From positions 1,364,001 through 1,428,000 of the forward strand of contig NZ_JARXUZ010000001.1 of NCBI RefSeq assembly GCF_029893365.1: 64,000 nucleotides of DNA. Direction: 5' to 3'. Source of the DNA: Cryobacterium sp. CG_9.6 (GTDB taxonomy: Bacteria > Actinomycetota > Actinomycetes > Actinomycetales > Microbacteriaceae). Numbering within the stretch: the stretch's first letter is position 1; each line of letters starts with the position of its first letter. Both the position numbers and the translations under genes were made by a program. Below, piece by piece: positions 16,772 to 29,423 of this stretch. The notes below the pieces were generated by a model. That model ran no database searches and had not been told where the DNA came from. It was given only the letters and a program-made list of their open reading frames with translations.

Positions 16772-19663
16772 GTGGCTGCGAAACCACGCGTACACGAGAT
16801 CGCTAGCGAGCTCGGAGTCGACAGCAAGGTTGCCCTTGCAAAATTGAAAGAAATGGGCGAGTTCGTCAAGGGACCGTCCAGTAGCGTTGAGCCCCCGGTA
16901 GCGCGCCGTCTTCGTGCCGCTCTGGAAGCAGAGAGCGCAAGCGCCAAGGCCGCTAACCCGGCCGCCGCGGCGTCCACCACGACAACGGCGCCTGCGCCCG
17001 GGCCGCGCCCGAGTGCCGGTGCCAAGCCAGGGGCTGCTAAGCCCGGCGCGATGAAGCCGGGCGCCAAGCCCGGAGCGCGTCCAACGCCTGCTGCACAGCC
17101 TGTTGCTGTGGAGCAGACCGAAGCGGCTGAGGCAGCTCCGGTTCCCGTTGCACCCCTCACGGTTGCCGAGCGCCAGGCGCAGGCTGCCGAGAAGGCAGCG
17201 GCCAGCGAAAAGGCTGCCGCAGCGGAGAAGGCGGCAGCTGCCGCAGCCCCCGCGGCCGCAACCGGTACAGACGCTCCCGCAGCGAAGACTCCCGGAGGCT
17301 CAGCCACCCCGGTCAAGCCCGGTGCACCTCGCCCCGGAGCAGCACGTCCGGGCAATAACCCCTTTGCCAGCAACCAGGGCATGGGTCAGCGTCCCGCCCA
17401 GCCGCCGCGTCCGGGAAACAACCCGTTCGCGAGCGCACAGGGTATGGGTCAGCGTCCCGCAACACCCACGCCGAGCAACATCCCGCGTCCCGCACAGCCT
17501 CGCCCCGGAGCACCTCGCCCCGGCGGCCCTGGCCAGGCGGCACGCCCGACCGGGTTCGGTCAGCGTCCGGGCGCCTTCCAGCGTCCCGGTGGAGCACCCG
17601 GAGGAGCCGGCGGCGCACGTCCCGGCTTCGCTCGTCCCGGTGGTGCACCGGCCGGTGCACCCGGTTTCGGCCCGCCCCGTCCCGCCGGTGGTGGTGGTGG
17701 CGCTGGTCGTGGTCGTGGCCCCGGTGGTGGAACCGCTGGTGCGTTCGGTCGCGGAGGCGGCAAGAACAAGGCGCGCAAGTCGAAGCGTACGAAGAGAGCA
17801 GAATTCGAACTGCGCGAAGCCCCGTCGCTGGGTGGCGTGAGCGTTCCCCGTGGAGACGGTGGAACGGTTGTTCGCCTGCGTCGCGGCGCGTCGATCACCG
17901 ACTTCGCCGACAAGATTGATGCGAGCCCCGGAAACCTCGTGACCGTGCTCTTCCACCTCGGTGAAATGGCAACGGCTACGGAGTCTCTCGACGAGGCCAC
18001 CTTCGATGTACTGGGTGAAGAGCTCGGCTACAAGATTCAGATGGTGTCGCCCGACGATGAGGATCGCGAGCTTCTGTTGGCCTTCGACATCGACATCGAC
18101 CAGGAACTCGAAGACGAAACCGACGAAGACCTCGAAGTTCGTCCTCCCGTCGTCACGGTCATGGGTCACGTTGACCACGGTAAGACCGCGCTGCTCGATG
18201 CGATCCGTAACGCCAAGGTTGCCGCCGGTGAAGCCGGAGGCATCACGCAGCACATTGGTGCCTACCAGGTGGTCACCGAGCACGAGGGCATTGACCGTGC
18301 CATCACCTTCATTGACACCCCGGGCCACGAGGCGTTCACCGCCATGCGTGCACGTGGTGCACAGGTGACGGACATTGCGATCCTCGTGGTTGCTGCCGAT
18401 GACGGAATCATGCCCCAGACCATTGAAGCGCTCAACCACGCACAGGCCGCCAACGTGCCGATCGTGGTTGCCGTGAACAAGGTCGACAAGCCCGGTGCCA
18501 ACCCGCAGAAGGTTCGCCAGCAGCTCACCGAGTTCGGCCTCGTCGCCGAAGAATACGGTGGAGACGTCATGTTCGTGGACGTGTCGGCGAAGAACAAGAC
18601 CGGAATCCAGGAAATCCTGGACGCCGTGCTTCTCGTAGCGGATGCCGGACTCGACATGCGTGCCAACCCCAACAAGGATGCTCGCGGTGTGGCCATTGAG
18701 GCCAAGCTCGACAAGGGTCGCGGCGCCGTCGCAACCGTGCTCATCCAGTCGGGAACCCTGCAGGTCGGAGACTCGATTGTTGCCGGAACGGCCTATGGTC
18801 GCGTTCGTGCAATGGCCGACGAGAACGGCGTTGCTGTTCTTTTGGCAACACCGTCGCGTGCCGTTCAGGTACAGGGCCTCTCCAGCGTTCCTCGTGCCGG
18901 TGACACCTTCCTCGTGATTCAGGAAGACCGCACCGCACGTCAGATCGCTGAGAAGCGTGAAGCCGCCGAGCGCAACGCCCTGCTGGCCAAGGCCCGCAAG
19001 CGCATCAGCCTCGAGGACTTCACCCGTGCACTCGAAGAGGGCAAGGTCGAGTCGCTCAACCTCATCATCAAGGGTGACGTGTCCGGTGCCGTTGAGGCAC
19101 TGGAAGAGTCGCTCCTCAAGATCGAGGTCGACGATTCCGTTCAGCTGCGCATCATCCACCGTGGTGTGGGTGCGGTCACCGAGAGCGACGTCAACCTCGC
19201 TACCGTCGACAACGCCATCATCATTGGATTCAACGTTCGCCCCGACACGAAGGCACGCGAACGTGCCGCTCGTGAAGGCGTGGACGTGCGCTTCTACTCC
19301 GTCATCTACTCGGCACTCGAGGACATTGAGAACTCCCTCAAGGGAATGCTCAAGCCTGAGTTCGAAGAGGTTCAGAGTGGTATCGCCGAAATTCGCGAGG
19401 TCTTCAGCTCGTCGAAGTTCGGAAACGTTGCCGGTGTTATCGTTCGCTCCGGTACCATCACCCGAAACGCCAAGGCTCGCGTTATTCGCGACGGCGTCGT
19501 GGTGGGGGACAATCTGGGCATCGAATCGCTGCGTCGCTTCAAGGACGATGTCACTGAGGTCCGCACGGACTTCGAGTGTGGTATCGGACTGGGCAAGTTC
19601 AACGACATCCAAATCGGTGACGAGATCGAGACGATCGAAATGAAGGAAAAGCCGCGGGTCTAA
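16772..19663 (+). CDS. infB: Translation initiation factor IF-2
   Basis: GTPase that brings initiator fMet-tRNA to the 30S subunit. The chosen GTG 16772 follows AGGAG and gives the standard actinobacterial N terminus ([28 protein letters not shown]), 963 residues. A GTG 24 nt upstream is in frame but lacks an RBS. Domain order: IF2_N, a long Pro/Gly/Ala/Arg-rich linker (residues about 60-340) with two copies of [17 protein letters not shown], and a second IF2_N. The G domain follows at about residue 456 ([24 protein letters not shown]), then domains II, III and the tRNA-binding domain IV. It is the last gene before a terminator-like hairpin. Confidence 0.97.
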   Translation: MAAKPRVHEIASELGVDSKVALAKLKEMGEFVKGPSSSVEPPVARRLRAALEAESASAKAANPAAAASTTTTAPAPGPRPSAGAKPGAAKPGAMKPGAKPGARPTPAAQPVAVEQTEAAEAAPVPVAPLTVAERQAQAAEKAAASEKAAAAEKAAAAAAPAAATGTDAPAAKTPGGSATPVKPGAPRPGAARPGNNPFASNQGMGQRPAQPPRPGNNPFASAQGMGQRPATPTPSNIPRPAQPRPGAPRPGGPGQAARPTGFGQRPGAFQRPGGAPGGAGGARPGFARPGGAPAGAPGFGPPRPAGGGGGAGRGRGPGGGTAGAFGRGGGKNKARKSKRTKRAEFELREAPSLGGVSVPRGDGGTVVRLRRGASITDFADKIDASPGNLVTVLFHLGEMATATESLDEATFDVLGEELGYKIQMVSPDDEDRELLLAFDIDIDQELEDETDEDLEVRPPVVTVMGHVDHGKTALLDAIRNAKVAAGEAGGITQHIGAYQVVTEHEGIDRAITFIDTPGHEAFTAMRARGAQVTDIAILVVAADDGIMPQTIEALNHAQAANVPIVVAVNKVDKPGANPQKVRQQLTEFGLVAEEYGGDVMFVDVSAKNKTGIQEILDAVLLVADAGLDMRANPNKDARGVAIEAKLDKGRGAVATVLIQSGTLQVGDSIVAGTAYGRVRAMADENGVAVLLATPSRAVQVQGLSSVPRAGDTFLVIQEDRTARQIAEKREAAERNALLAKARKRISLEDFTRALEEGKVESLNLIIKGDVSGAVEALEESLLKIEVDDSVQLRIIHRGVGAVTESDVNLATVDNAIIIGFNVRPDTKARERAAREGVDVRFYSVIYSALEDIENSLKGMLKPEFEEVQSGIAEIREVFSSSKFGNVAGVIVRSGTITRNAKARVIRDGVVVGDNLGIESLRRFKDDVTEVRTDFECGIGLGKFNDIQIGDEIETIEMKEKPRV

Positions 19664-19673
19664 TTCCACGGTT

Positions 19674-19728
19674 CCGGGGTCTCCGCTCGATTGCCCACCG
19701 GGCATGTGGGTGGAGACCCCCGGTCTTT
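19674..19728 (+). terminator. Hairpin after infB
   Basis: CCGGGGTCTCC (19674-19684) pairs with GGAGACCCCCGG (19712-19723), allowing one bulged C, around a 27-nt loop that has its own short CCCACCGGGCATGTGGG hairpin. TCTTT follows. Probable terminator or attenuator between infB and rbfA. Confidence 0.6.
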
Positions 19729-19746
19729 AACGCAAGAATTATTGCC

Positions 19747-19780
19747 AGCAGTACCGAATCACAAGCAGTACCGAATCACA
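19747..19780. repeat. Perfect 17-bp tandem duplication upstream of rbfA
   Basis: AGCAGTACCGAATCACA occurs twice head to tail (19747-19763 and 19764-19780), 33 bp before the rbfA start. No third copy was seen. Confidence 0.9.
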
Positions 19781-19812
19781 GCAACCGAAGTATTTGACAG
19801 AAGGAGAACGTC

Positions 19813-20337
19813 ATGGCAGATCCGGAACGCGCGAGAAAAATGGCGGACCGCATCAAGGTCATCATCGCGAAGCGCCTTGAGCGTGGCTTGCGAGACCCGC
19901 GCCTTGGTTTCGTCACGATCACGGACGTGAAGGTGACGGGCGACCTGCAGCATGCCTCCGTCTTCTATACCGTGTACGGCTCGATCGAAGAGCGCACCGA
20001 CAGCGCTGCGGCGCTGAAGGCCGCAACGGGAATGATGCGCAGCGAGGTGGGGAAGAACATCACCGCTCGGTTGACTCCGTCAATCGAGTTCATCGCTGAC
20101 GGTATCCCCGAGAACGCCGCACTCATCGACGATCTGCTGCGCGAGGCTCACGAGCGCGACACCGCCACGGAACGCGACGCGAGCACGGCCCAGTACGCCG
20201 GCGATGCCGACCCGTATGCCAAGCCGCGCGACTACGAGAGCGACGACGCCGAGAGTGAGGACGCCGACGAGGATGTTGCCGAGGCAGATACTGCCGACCG
20301 CGACGCCGCATCCGCTGACGAGTCCGTCACCAAGTAA
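19813..20337 (+). CDS. rbfA: 30S ribosome-binding factor A
   Basis: Late 30S assembly factor that binds helix 1 of 16S rRNA. Residues 1-115 form the KH-type RbfA domain (RKMADRIKVIIAKRLERGLRDPRLGFVTITDV, PSIEFIADGIPENAALIDDLL). The last 60 residues are a strongly acidic disordered tail (ESDDAESEDADEDVAEAD), making the 174-residue protein longer than E. coli RbfA. AGAAGGAG precedes the ATG. It is separated from infB by a hairpin and followed by a strong terminator. Confidence 0.94.
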   Translation: MADPERARKMADRIKVIIAKRLERGLRDPRLGFVTITDVKVTGDLQHASVFYTVYGSIEERTDSAAALKAATGMMRSEVGKNITARLTPSIEFIADGIPENAALIDDLLREAHERDTATERDASTAQYAGDADPYAKPRDYESDDAESEDADEDVAEADTADRDAASADESVTK

Positions 20338-20354
20338 GCCCGCGTACAGCACTC

Positions 20355-20419
20355 ACCGGTGGCTTCCGGTTGCTACTTCAGGAGATCCTGCGGCGGCAAC
20401 CGGGAGCCACCGGTGTTTT
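20355..20419 (+). terminator. Strong rho-independent terminator of rbfA
   Basis: ACCGGTGGCTTCCGGTTGC (20355-20373) pairs with GCAACCGGGAGCCACCGGT (20396-20414) with one internal mismatch, followed by GTTTT. A 12-base segment in the loop (20377-20388, TTCAGGAGATCC) is the exact reverse complement of 20446-20457, so an alternative or pseudoknot pairing is possible. Confidence 0.85.
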
Positions 20420-20518
20420 ACTGGGCCGGACGGGCGCCGGTGGGCGGATCTCCTGAACTAGCGACAGGACGCGCTTGCTAGGTCGGCAGAAGGCACTCGG
20501 AAGAAACGCTCGGTGCAG

Positions 20519-21415
20519 CTAGGACGGCAGAACGTAGCCGCCATCGGCGGGGACAGCGAGCCCATCCACCAGGAGGCTCGCGAGTGCACGGTCGCGCTGC
20601 GCGGCATCCGCCCAGAGGCCCGAGATCTCATCGGGTGACACGGGACGGTGCGTGGAGCGCAGTTCCGCCATGATGAGGCCGCGAACCTGCCGGTCACTAC
20701 CCTCGAACTTCTTCTGCACCACCTTGCGCGCCCCCTCGTAGACCGGGTAGCCCAGCGCCCGCCAGGCGCAGGTGTCACGCAGGGGACACTCGTGGCACTT
20801 GGGGGAGCGGCTGGTGCACACAATGGCGCCGAGCTCCATCGTGGCCGCATTGAACACGGCTGCCTCCGCGCGGTCAGCGGGCAACTCCGACGACATCAGG
20901 GCCAGGTCGCGGGTGCGACTGGGCGGCGCCGGCTCGCCCTGGCCACTGACGGCACGGGCCAACACTCGCCGGGTGTTGGTGTCGACAACCGGATGCCGGT
21001 GGCCATACGCGAAGGCGGCCACGGCTCGTGCCGTGTAGTCTCCCACTCCGGTGAGGCTGAGCAGCTCCTCCACGCTCTCTGGCACGAGACCGTCGTGGCG
21101 TTCTGTAATCTGAACTGCGGCCGCGTGCAGCCAGAGGGCACGCCGGGGGTACCCCAGACTCGCCCAGGCGCGCACCGCTTCGCTCGGGGGAACCGCCGCC
21201 AGGTGGGCGGGAGTGGGCCAGCGTTCCAGCCACTCGGTGAGGCGGGGAATCACCCGGTTGACCGGGGTTTGCTGCAACATGAACTCGCTGACGAGAACCC
21301 CCCAGGGCGAAAAATCGCTCCGACGCCACGGAAGGTCCCGGGCATTCTCACGGAACCACAGGTTGAGCACGGGGCTGAGGGCGCCGGGCGGCACGGCGGG
21401 GGCTGTAACGTTCAT
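20519..21415 (-). CDS. mutY: A/G-specific adenine DNA glycosylase
   Basis: Base-excision repair enzyme that removes adenine opposite 8-oxoguanine. The 298-residue product has catalytic Glu in SEFMLQQTPV, the helix-hairpin-helix LTGVGDYTARAV with catalytic Asp in VVDTNTRR, and the [4Fe-4S] ligands C-X6-C-X2-C-X5-C in CTSRSPKCHECPLRDTC. The C-terminal Nudix-like domain of E. coli MutY is largely absent, giving the short form common in Actinobacteria. ATG 21415 is preferred because TAGGTT lies 7 nt upstream; an in-frame ATG at 21436 would be upstream of that -10. It is divergent from the P-loop-like gene. Confidence 0.93.
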   Translation of the reverse strand: MNVTAPAVPPGALSPVLNLWFRENARDLPWRRSDFSPWGVLVSEFMLQQTPVNRVIPRLTEWLERWPTPAHLAAVPPSEAVRAWASLGYPRRALWLHAAAVQITERHDGLVPESVEELLSLTGVGDYTARAVAAFAYGHRHPVVDTNTRRVLARAVSGQGEPAPPSRTRDLALMSSELPADRAEAAVFNAATMELGAIVCTSRSPKCHECPLRDTCAWRALGYPVYEGARKVVQKKFEGSDRQVRGLIMAELRSTHRPVSPDEISGLWADAAQRDRALASLLVDGLAVPADGGYVLPS

Positions 21416-21421
21416 TGGTTC

Positions 21422-21428
21422 TAACCTA
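21422..21428. promoter_or_regulatory. Overlapping divergent -10 elements of mutY and the kinase-like gene
   Basis: TAACCT on the plus strand (21422-21427) and TAGGTT on the minus strand (21423-21428) share five base pairs. They lie 7 nt from the mutY start and 11 nt from ATG 21439. Confidence 0.5.
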
Positions 21429-21438
21429 GGCTTCAATC

Positions 21439-22044
21439 ATGAGGCTCACCTCCACACCACGCATCGAATTCCTGCGCACCCTGGCCGCTGAGGTACTGCA
21501 TAACTATGGGCGCGGTCGAACCGTGATCGCGATCGATGGGGCGGATGCCTCGGGGCGAGCACAATTTGCGGCTGACCTTGCCGAGGTTCTCACGGAAGAC
21601 GACGAACGCAACGTCTTCACGGCGTCCCTCCGAAACTTTCAGCGCTCCCAGGCGGAGCGGAACCGCTTCGGGCCGGCAACACCGGAGCGGCACTACCGGT
21701 TCGGCTACGACTACTCGGCCCTCCGCCGGGTTCTGATTGAACCGTTTCGTCTGGACGGGAGTGCGGGGTTTGTCACCGAACACTTTGACGCGGACCGCGA
21801 CACTTGGATCGAGCCCACGTGGCGCACCACGTCCGCCGACGCGATCCTGGTGGTGGAGGGTGATTTTGCCAACCGTCCCGAACTCCGTGGCCTCTGGATG
21901 TTCAGCGTTCTTCTGGAGACCGATCCGGTGACACCGGAAGACGTGCTGTACCTCGCTGATGTCACCCCGCGGGAGATCGTGGACGCGGTGATCATCAACA
22001 CCGATCCTGCGGCTCCCCGCCGCCTGTTTCTGGACCGCTGCTGA
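21439..22044 (+). CDS. Uridine-kinase-like P-loop protein with degenerate Walker A
   Basis: The fold resembles uridine kinase or phosphoribulokinase family NTPases, 201 residues. The N-terminal beta strand and P-loop region reads VIAIDGADASGRAQFAADLAEV. The position of the invariant Walker lysine is Arg and the following Ser/Thr is Ala. Later landmarks are FGPATPERHYRFGYDYSALRRVLIEPF and the hydrophobic strand AILVVEGDF, typical of the family's substrate and Walker B regions. Actinobacterial homologues are usually annotated only as uridine kinase. Whether this copy binds ATP is doubtful. The mRNA has only a few nt of leader. Confidence 0.65.
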   Translation: MRLTSTPRIEFLRTLAAEVLHNYGRGRTVIAIDGADASGRAQFAADLAEVLTEDDERNVFTASLRNFQRSQAERNRFGPATPERHYRFGYDYSALRRVLIEPFRLDGSAGFVTEHFDADRDTWIEPTWRTTSADAILVVEGDFANRPELRGLWMFSVLLETDPVTPEDVLYLADVTPREIVDAVIINTDPAAPRRLFLDRC

Positions 22045-22077
22045 CCTGGCCCGGGTGCCGTTCGGCAACGCTGGGAA

Positions 22078-23082
22078 TCAGCGCGTGCGCGACGCAAGGC
22101 GGGCGAGAACATCGGGTACCGCCAGGTGCGTACCGGTTGCCTCCACCTCATGCACGAGTGCCGTGAGCGTGACATTTACGGGAGCCGTGATTCCGGCGGC
22201 TTCTGCCTCGTGCACAACCGCACCGTTCAGAAAATCGATCTCGGTCAACTGCCCGCGCACGATGCTCTGCAGCGTGGATCCGCGATTCGGAACGTCTCCC
22301 ATTCGCGCGCGCATACCCAGCGGAAGAGCCTGGCCGATCCACAGCGGCAGCCGGGAGAACACTCTCAATCGGTCATTGGAGAGCTTCTGCAACGAGCCAA
22401 AACGCACCCCGCGACTCTGTGCCACCCGCACCGTTTCACGCATGCTCGCCGTGAGGATCCGGCGCAGCCGAGGGGTGTCGATAACCTCCTGCACACTCAG
22501 TCCGGTGATTGCCGGCAGGGCATTGAGCATGTTGACAACAAGCTTGGTCCACTGCGCACCCACAAAGTTGCTGATCGTGCGGGTTCGGAGCGGCTCCCCA
22601 AGCACGGCCTGCCAGCGGAGCGTCTCGGCGTCGGGGAGCCCGCTGCCGCGACCGAGGTAGCTGGGCGCGGCCGTTGTCACGACCACGTGCCCCGGTTCGG
22701 TGTAGTTCGCGGCCACGATCACGAGCAGTCCGAAGCACTCCGAGTCCGGAAGCAGCGCGCTAGCGGTATCTACGCCCAGCAGACCGTTCTGCACGACAAT
22801 CACGGGACATCCGTTCAGGAACTGCGCGTTATCGGCGATTGCTCGGCTCGCGTCCTGCGCCTTGGTGCAGACCAGGGCGAGATCGGGCCGTTCGGTCAAA
22901 AGCTCCTGGGCACGAGGACGCGCATGGGCGTCACCGAAACCACCACCCAGGCGGATGCCGTCGGCCCGTATCGCCGCCAGGGTCACGCCACGTGCGGTCA
23001 CCGTGACCTCGTGGCCCGCGCCTTCGAGCAGGGTGGCAAAGGTTCCGCCCAGGGCGCCGGCGCCGATCACAGCAATTCGCAT
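22078..23082 (-). CDS. Ketopantoate reductase family protein
   Basis: PanE/ApbA-type NAD(P)H-dependent reductase, 334 residues. The N-terminal Rossmann motif is IAVIGAGALGGTFATLLEGAG. The central TKAQD has the family's Lys (VCTKAQDASRAI). The C-terminal helical ApbA_C domain includes TKLVVNMLNALPAITG with the conserved Lys and Asn. In pantothenate synthesis this enzyme reduces 2-dehydropantoate, but Actinobacteria often carry several paralogues of unknown substrate, so the gene symbol is withheld. TAGGCT lies 5 nt before ATG 23082 (leaderless). Divergent from truB. Confidence 0.82.
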   Translation of the reverse strand: MRIAVIGAGALGGTFATLLEGAGHEVTVTARGVTLAAIRADGIRLGGGFGDAHARPRAQELLTERPDLALVCTKAQDASRAIADNAQFLNGCPVIVVQNGLLGVDTASALLPDSECFGLLVIVAANYTEPGHVVVTTAAPSYLGRGSGLPDAETLRWQAVLGEPLRTRTISNFVGAQWTKLVVNMLNALPAITGLSVQEVIDTPRLRRILTASMRETVRVAQSRGVRFGSLQKLSNDRLRVFSRLPLWIGQALPLGMRARMGDVPNRGSTLQSIVRGQLTEIDFLNGAVVHEAEAAGITAPVNVTLTALVHEVEATGTHLAVPDVLARLASRTR

Positions 23083-23144
23083 ACTTCAGCCTAGATTGAG
23101 CTGCACCTCCCGCCGCAGCACCGAACCGTGGTGGTGGCGGCTGA

Positions 23145-23150
23145 TACCAT
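23145..23150 (+). promoter_or_regulatory. -10 element of truB (leaderless)
   Basis: TACCAT, 7 nt spacer, GTG 23158. This favours GTG 23158 as the start over earlier or later in-frame codons. Confidence 0.45.
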
Positions 23151-23157
23151 CAACTCT

Positions 23158-24254
<1,097 letters not shown>

Positions 24255-24258
<4 letters not shown>

Positions 24259-24623
24259 TTGAGTGGTTCACCTGGTTGCAGCTCGCGGTCGCCATTCCCG
24301 CGGGAGTACTCTGCGTCGCCCTGGGACTGGTGGGTCGAAAACCCACCGACCTCACCATGGGGGCGACTGCCCTGGTTGAGCTGTTGTTGCTGGTGCAGCT
24401 GGTGGTCGCGATCGTGGCTCCCTTCACGGGGAACGAGGCCACGGGAAGTGTGCTCGAGTTCTACACGTACCTCATCAGCGCCATTCTGCTGCCCGTGGCG
24501 GCGGTATTCTGGGCGCTCATCGAGCGCAACCGGTGGAGCACGGTGATTCTGGGTGTGGCGAGCCTGTCTGTTGCCGTGATGGTCTACCGAATGCTGCAGA
24601 TCTGGACCGTGCAGGGACGGTGA
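24255..24623 (+). CDS. Small integral membrane protein, function unknown
   Basis: A 122-residue protein with four predicted membrane helices (LQLAVAIPAGVLCVALGLV, ALVELLLLVQLVVAIVAPF, YLISAILLPVAAVFWALI, VILGVASLSVAVMVYRML). Its ATG overlaps the truB stop by four bases, so it is translationally coupled. No known family motif is seen. A short soluble loop contains GRKPTDLTMGATA. Position between truB and ribF is the only functional hint. Confidence 0.8.
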
Positions 24624-24666
24624 ACCGGTGTCAACCCGGCCCGGAAGCTGCGATAATTATGAGGCG

Positions 24667-25119
24667 ATGACACAACAACAGACCGCCATGACGGTATCCA
24701 AGAGACGTGTGACGGGCATTGGTCGACTCCTGATTGCGGTCTATGGCCTGCTCGCCCTGGCAGCAACGGGCCGTTCGTTCGTGCAGATCGCGGAGAGTTT
24801 CTCCGACGCACCGCTGTCATATTCCCTCTCCGCACTGGCCGCCGTCGTCTACATCGTGGCCACGATTGCGCTCGTGCGGCGGAGCCCGGCGTGGTACCGC
24901 GTGGCCTGGATCACCATCAGCTTCGAACTTCTGGGCGTTCTCGTGGTGGGAATGCTGAGCCTTCTTGAGCCCGAACTCTTCCAGCACAAAACTGTCTGGT
25001 CCATCTTCGGTCGCGGCTATGGTTTCGTACCACTGGTTCTGCCTCTTCTCGGCATGTGGTGGCTGGCCCGTAATCCGGCCCTCTCCACCCCGATTCCCGC
25101 TGCGGCGGCGCGCTCGTGA
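24667..25119 (+). CDS. Integral membrane protein, function unknown
   Basis: A 150-residue protein with about four membrane helices (LLIAVYGLLALAATGRSFV, LSALAAVVYIVATIALV, ITISFELLGVLVVGMLSL, FVPLVLPLLGMWWLA). ATG 24667 is chosen because TAATTAT ends just 6 nt upstream, a leaderless arrangement; a frame extension to 24628 exists but has no promoter or RBS logic. The segment HKTVWSIFGRGYGFVPL is the most polar conserved-looking part. The stop overlaps the ribF GTG, so both are probably one transcript. Confidence 0.78.
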   Translation: MTQQQTAMTVSKRRVTGIGRLLIAVYGLLALAATGRSFVQIAESFSDAPLSYSLSALAAVVYIVATIALVRRSPAWYRVAWITISFELLGVLVVGMLSLLEPELFQHKTVWSIFGRGYGFVPLVLPLLGMWWLARNPALSTPIPAAAARS

Positions 25120-26063
25120 AGACCCTCTATGGCATCCCGACGGCGTCGGCCGATTGGCCAGCTTCGGTTGTGTGCATCGGAAAATTCGATGGCGTCCACG
25201 CCGGCCATCGCGCTGTCATCGCCGAGCTGAACACCCTCGCAGCCGAACACCAACTCGCGGCCGTTGTGGTGACGTTCGACCGGCATCCGCTCGCCCTCCT
25301 GTCGCCGCAGGACTGCCCCGAGGCGCTCGTCAGCATCGAGCAGAAGCTTGATTTGCTGGCCGAGACCGGCGTTGACGCCACCGTTGTGCTCGGCTTTGAC
25401 TGGCACCTGGCTGGGCTTTCCCCCGAAGACTTCGTGACGTCCATTTTGGTGGACGGTCTGAAGGCCCGGTTTGTTCTGGTGGGACGAGATTTTCGCTTCG
25501 GTTCCCGCGGCGCCGGCGACGTGGATACGCTCACCCAACTGGGCGTGAAATTTGGATTTGAGGTGCTCTTGATCGAAGATGTGAAGCCCCATCACGGCCG
25601 ACGCGTCTCGTCGACCTGGATTCGCGGCCTACTCACGACCGGCGACGTTTCGACGGCCACGGAGCTACTCGGTCACCTGCCCACCATGCGCGGCGTTGTC
25701 GTGCACGGCGCTGCCCGCGGCCGGGAGCTCGGCTTTCCCACCGCCAACCTTGCGCGGGACTCAGAGGGCTTCATTCCCGCTGACGGCGTGTATGCGGGGT
25801 GGCTCACGGATGCCGGTACGCGCTACCCGGTCGCGATTTCGGTGGGTAACAACCCCACCTTCGAAGGTATTGCGCGCCGTCAGGTAGAAGCTTACGTTCT
25901 GGACGAAACCGGTCTCGATCTCTACGACCACATCGTGGATGTGGCTTTTGTGGAGCGGATTCGGGGCATGGTTGCCTACGCGGGAATCGAGCCGTTGATC
26001 GCGCAGATGCACGACGATGTGGAGCGCGTCCGCGGAATCCTTGCACCCCAACCCCAACGATAA
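25116..26063 (+). CDS. ribF: Bifunctional riboflavin kinase / FAD synthetase
   Basis: Makes FMN from riboflavin and FAD from FMN. The 315-residue product has an N-terminal nucleotidyltransferase domain with FDGVHAGHRAVI and the STWIRGLL (ISSTxIR-type) motif. The C-terminal flavokinase domain contains RGRELGFPTANL with the conserved PTAN. Both domains look complete. The GTG start overlaps the preceding stop (GTGA). Typical actinobacterial partners truB and rpsO are on the same strand, although rpsO is here displaced by about 38 kb. Confidence 0.94.
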   Translation: MKTLYGIPTASADWPASVVCIGKFDGVHAGHRAVIAELNTLAAEHQLAAVVVTFDRHPLALLSPQDCPEALVSIEQKLDLLAETGVDATVVLGFDWHLAGLSPEDFVTSILVDGLKARFVLVGRDFRFGSRGAGDVDTLTQLGVKFGFEVLLIEDVKPHHGRRVSSTWIRGLLTTGDVSTATELLGHLPTMRGVVVHGAARGRELGFPTANLARDSEGFIPADGVYAGWLTDAGTRYPVAISVGNNPTFEGIARRQVEAYVLDETGLDLYDHIVDVAFVERIRGMVAYAGIEPLIAQMHDDVERVRGILAPQPQR

Positions 26064-26079
26064 AGTCCAACCGACCGGT

Positions 26080-26098
26080 TACCCCCATTCGAGGGGTA
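26080..26098 (+). terminator. Short GC hairpin after ribF
   Basis: TACCCC (26080-26085) and GGGGTA (26093-26098) form a 6-bp stem with a 7-nt loop 17 bp after the ribF stop. There is no clear U-tract, so termination is uncertain. Confidence 0.3.
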
Positions 26099-26199
26099 TT
26101 GGGGACGTCGAGGTGACGGGACGTAGGCACCCTGCATAGAGTGGAGGAGCGGCCAAGGGTTTGTGGCGTAGTCTTCAACGTTCCACAGGGGGTAGTGAC

Positions 26200-28692
<2,493 letters not shown>

Positions 28693-28759
28693 CTTGCGTT
28701 GTTGCGGGGGCAGCTAACCTTCAAGAGGGCATGAAGAGGGCACAAATATAGGGAGTGGA

Positions 28760-29407
28760 ATGGCACAGCAGGAACGCGCGATTGAAACCCGCGCGGCAAT
28801 TATTCGTGGTGCGGCGGCGACGTTTCAGGAGCGCGGTTACGGAAGCACTTCTCTGGCGCAGGTGAGCGCCGCGGCGGGTGTCACCAAGGGCGCGCTGTAC
28901 TTCCATTTCGAATCCAAGGAAGCACTTGCGGTCGCGATCATCGAGGCTCAGCACGAGGCATCCGCGGGAATCGGTCGTACCCTGCTCGCCGATAATGTGC
29001 CCGGACTGCGGGCCATTATTGTGATGTCACTGGAGCTGGCCCGCCAGCTGCATGAAGACCCAATTGTGAGCGCCGGTATCCGCCTCACGATTGAGGCCGC
29101 CAACTTTGACACACCGATTGCCGGCCCCTACCTCGCCTGGATGGAGGCGTGTGAGGAGTACCTGCGCCGAGGAATCGTCGAGGGTGAGATTTCGCCCGAT
29201 ATCGACATCTGCGCCCTGTCGCACTTTATTATCTCGGCCTTCACCGGAGTGCAGGTGGTGTCCGATGTGCTCACGGGCCGAGATGACATCGAGGATCGGC
29301 TGATCGAAATGTGGGCCGTCATTATGCCGGCTCTGGTACCGGCACATCGCTGGGCCGAACTCAAGGACCTGCCCACGCGCATCCGCGCGGAACGGGCGGT
29401 GGTGTGA
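28760..29407 (+). CDS. TetR-family regulator, gamma-butyrolactone-receptor-like
   Basis: A 215-residue DNA-binding repressor. The N-terminal helix-turn-helix reads AAATFQERGYGSTSLAQVS followed by AAGVTKGALYFHFESKEALA. This combination (RGY, VTKGALYFHF, SKEALA) is characteristic of the ScbR/ArpA branch of TetR proteins. The C-terminal half contains FIISAFTGVQVVSDVLTGRDD and EMWAVIMPALVP, also like that branch, which binds gamma-butyrolactone signals in Streptomyces. No AfsA-type synthase gene is in the window, so the ligand is unknown. GGGAG precedes the ATG. It probably shares a transcript with the MFS gene 16 bp downstream. Confidence 0.85.
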   Translation: MAQQERAIETRAAIIRGAAATFQERGYGSTSLAQVSAAAGVTKGALYFHFESKEALAVAIIEAQHEASAGIGRTLLADNVPGLRAIIVMSLELARQLHEDPIVSAGIRLTIEAANFDTPIAGPYLAWMEACEEYLRRGIVEGEISPDIDICALSHFIISAFTGVQVVSDVLTGRDDIEDRLIEMWAVIMPALVPAHRWAELKDLPTRIRAERAVV

Positions 29408-29423
29408 CGCCGTTGGCGCGCCC

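Noticed and set aside
17300..19705. 801-codon open frame on the minus strand
   Set aside because: Antisense to infB over its whole length; Thr/Gly/Cys-rich translation with no domain.
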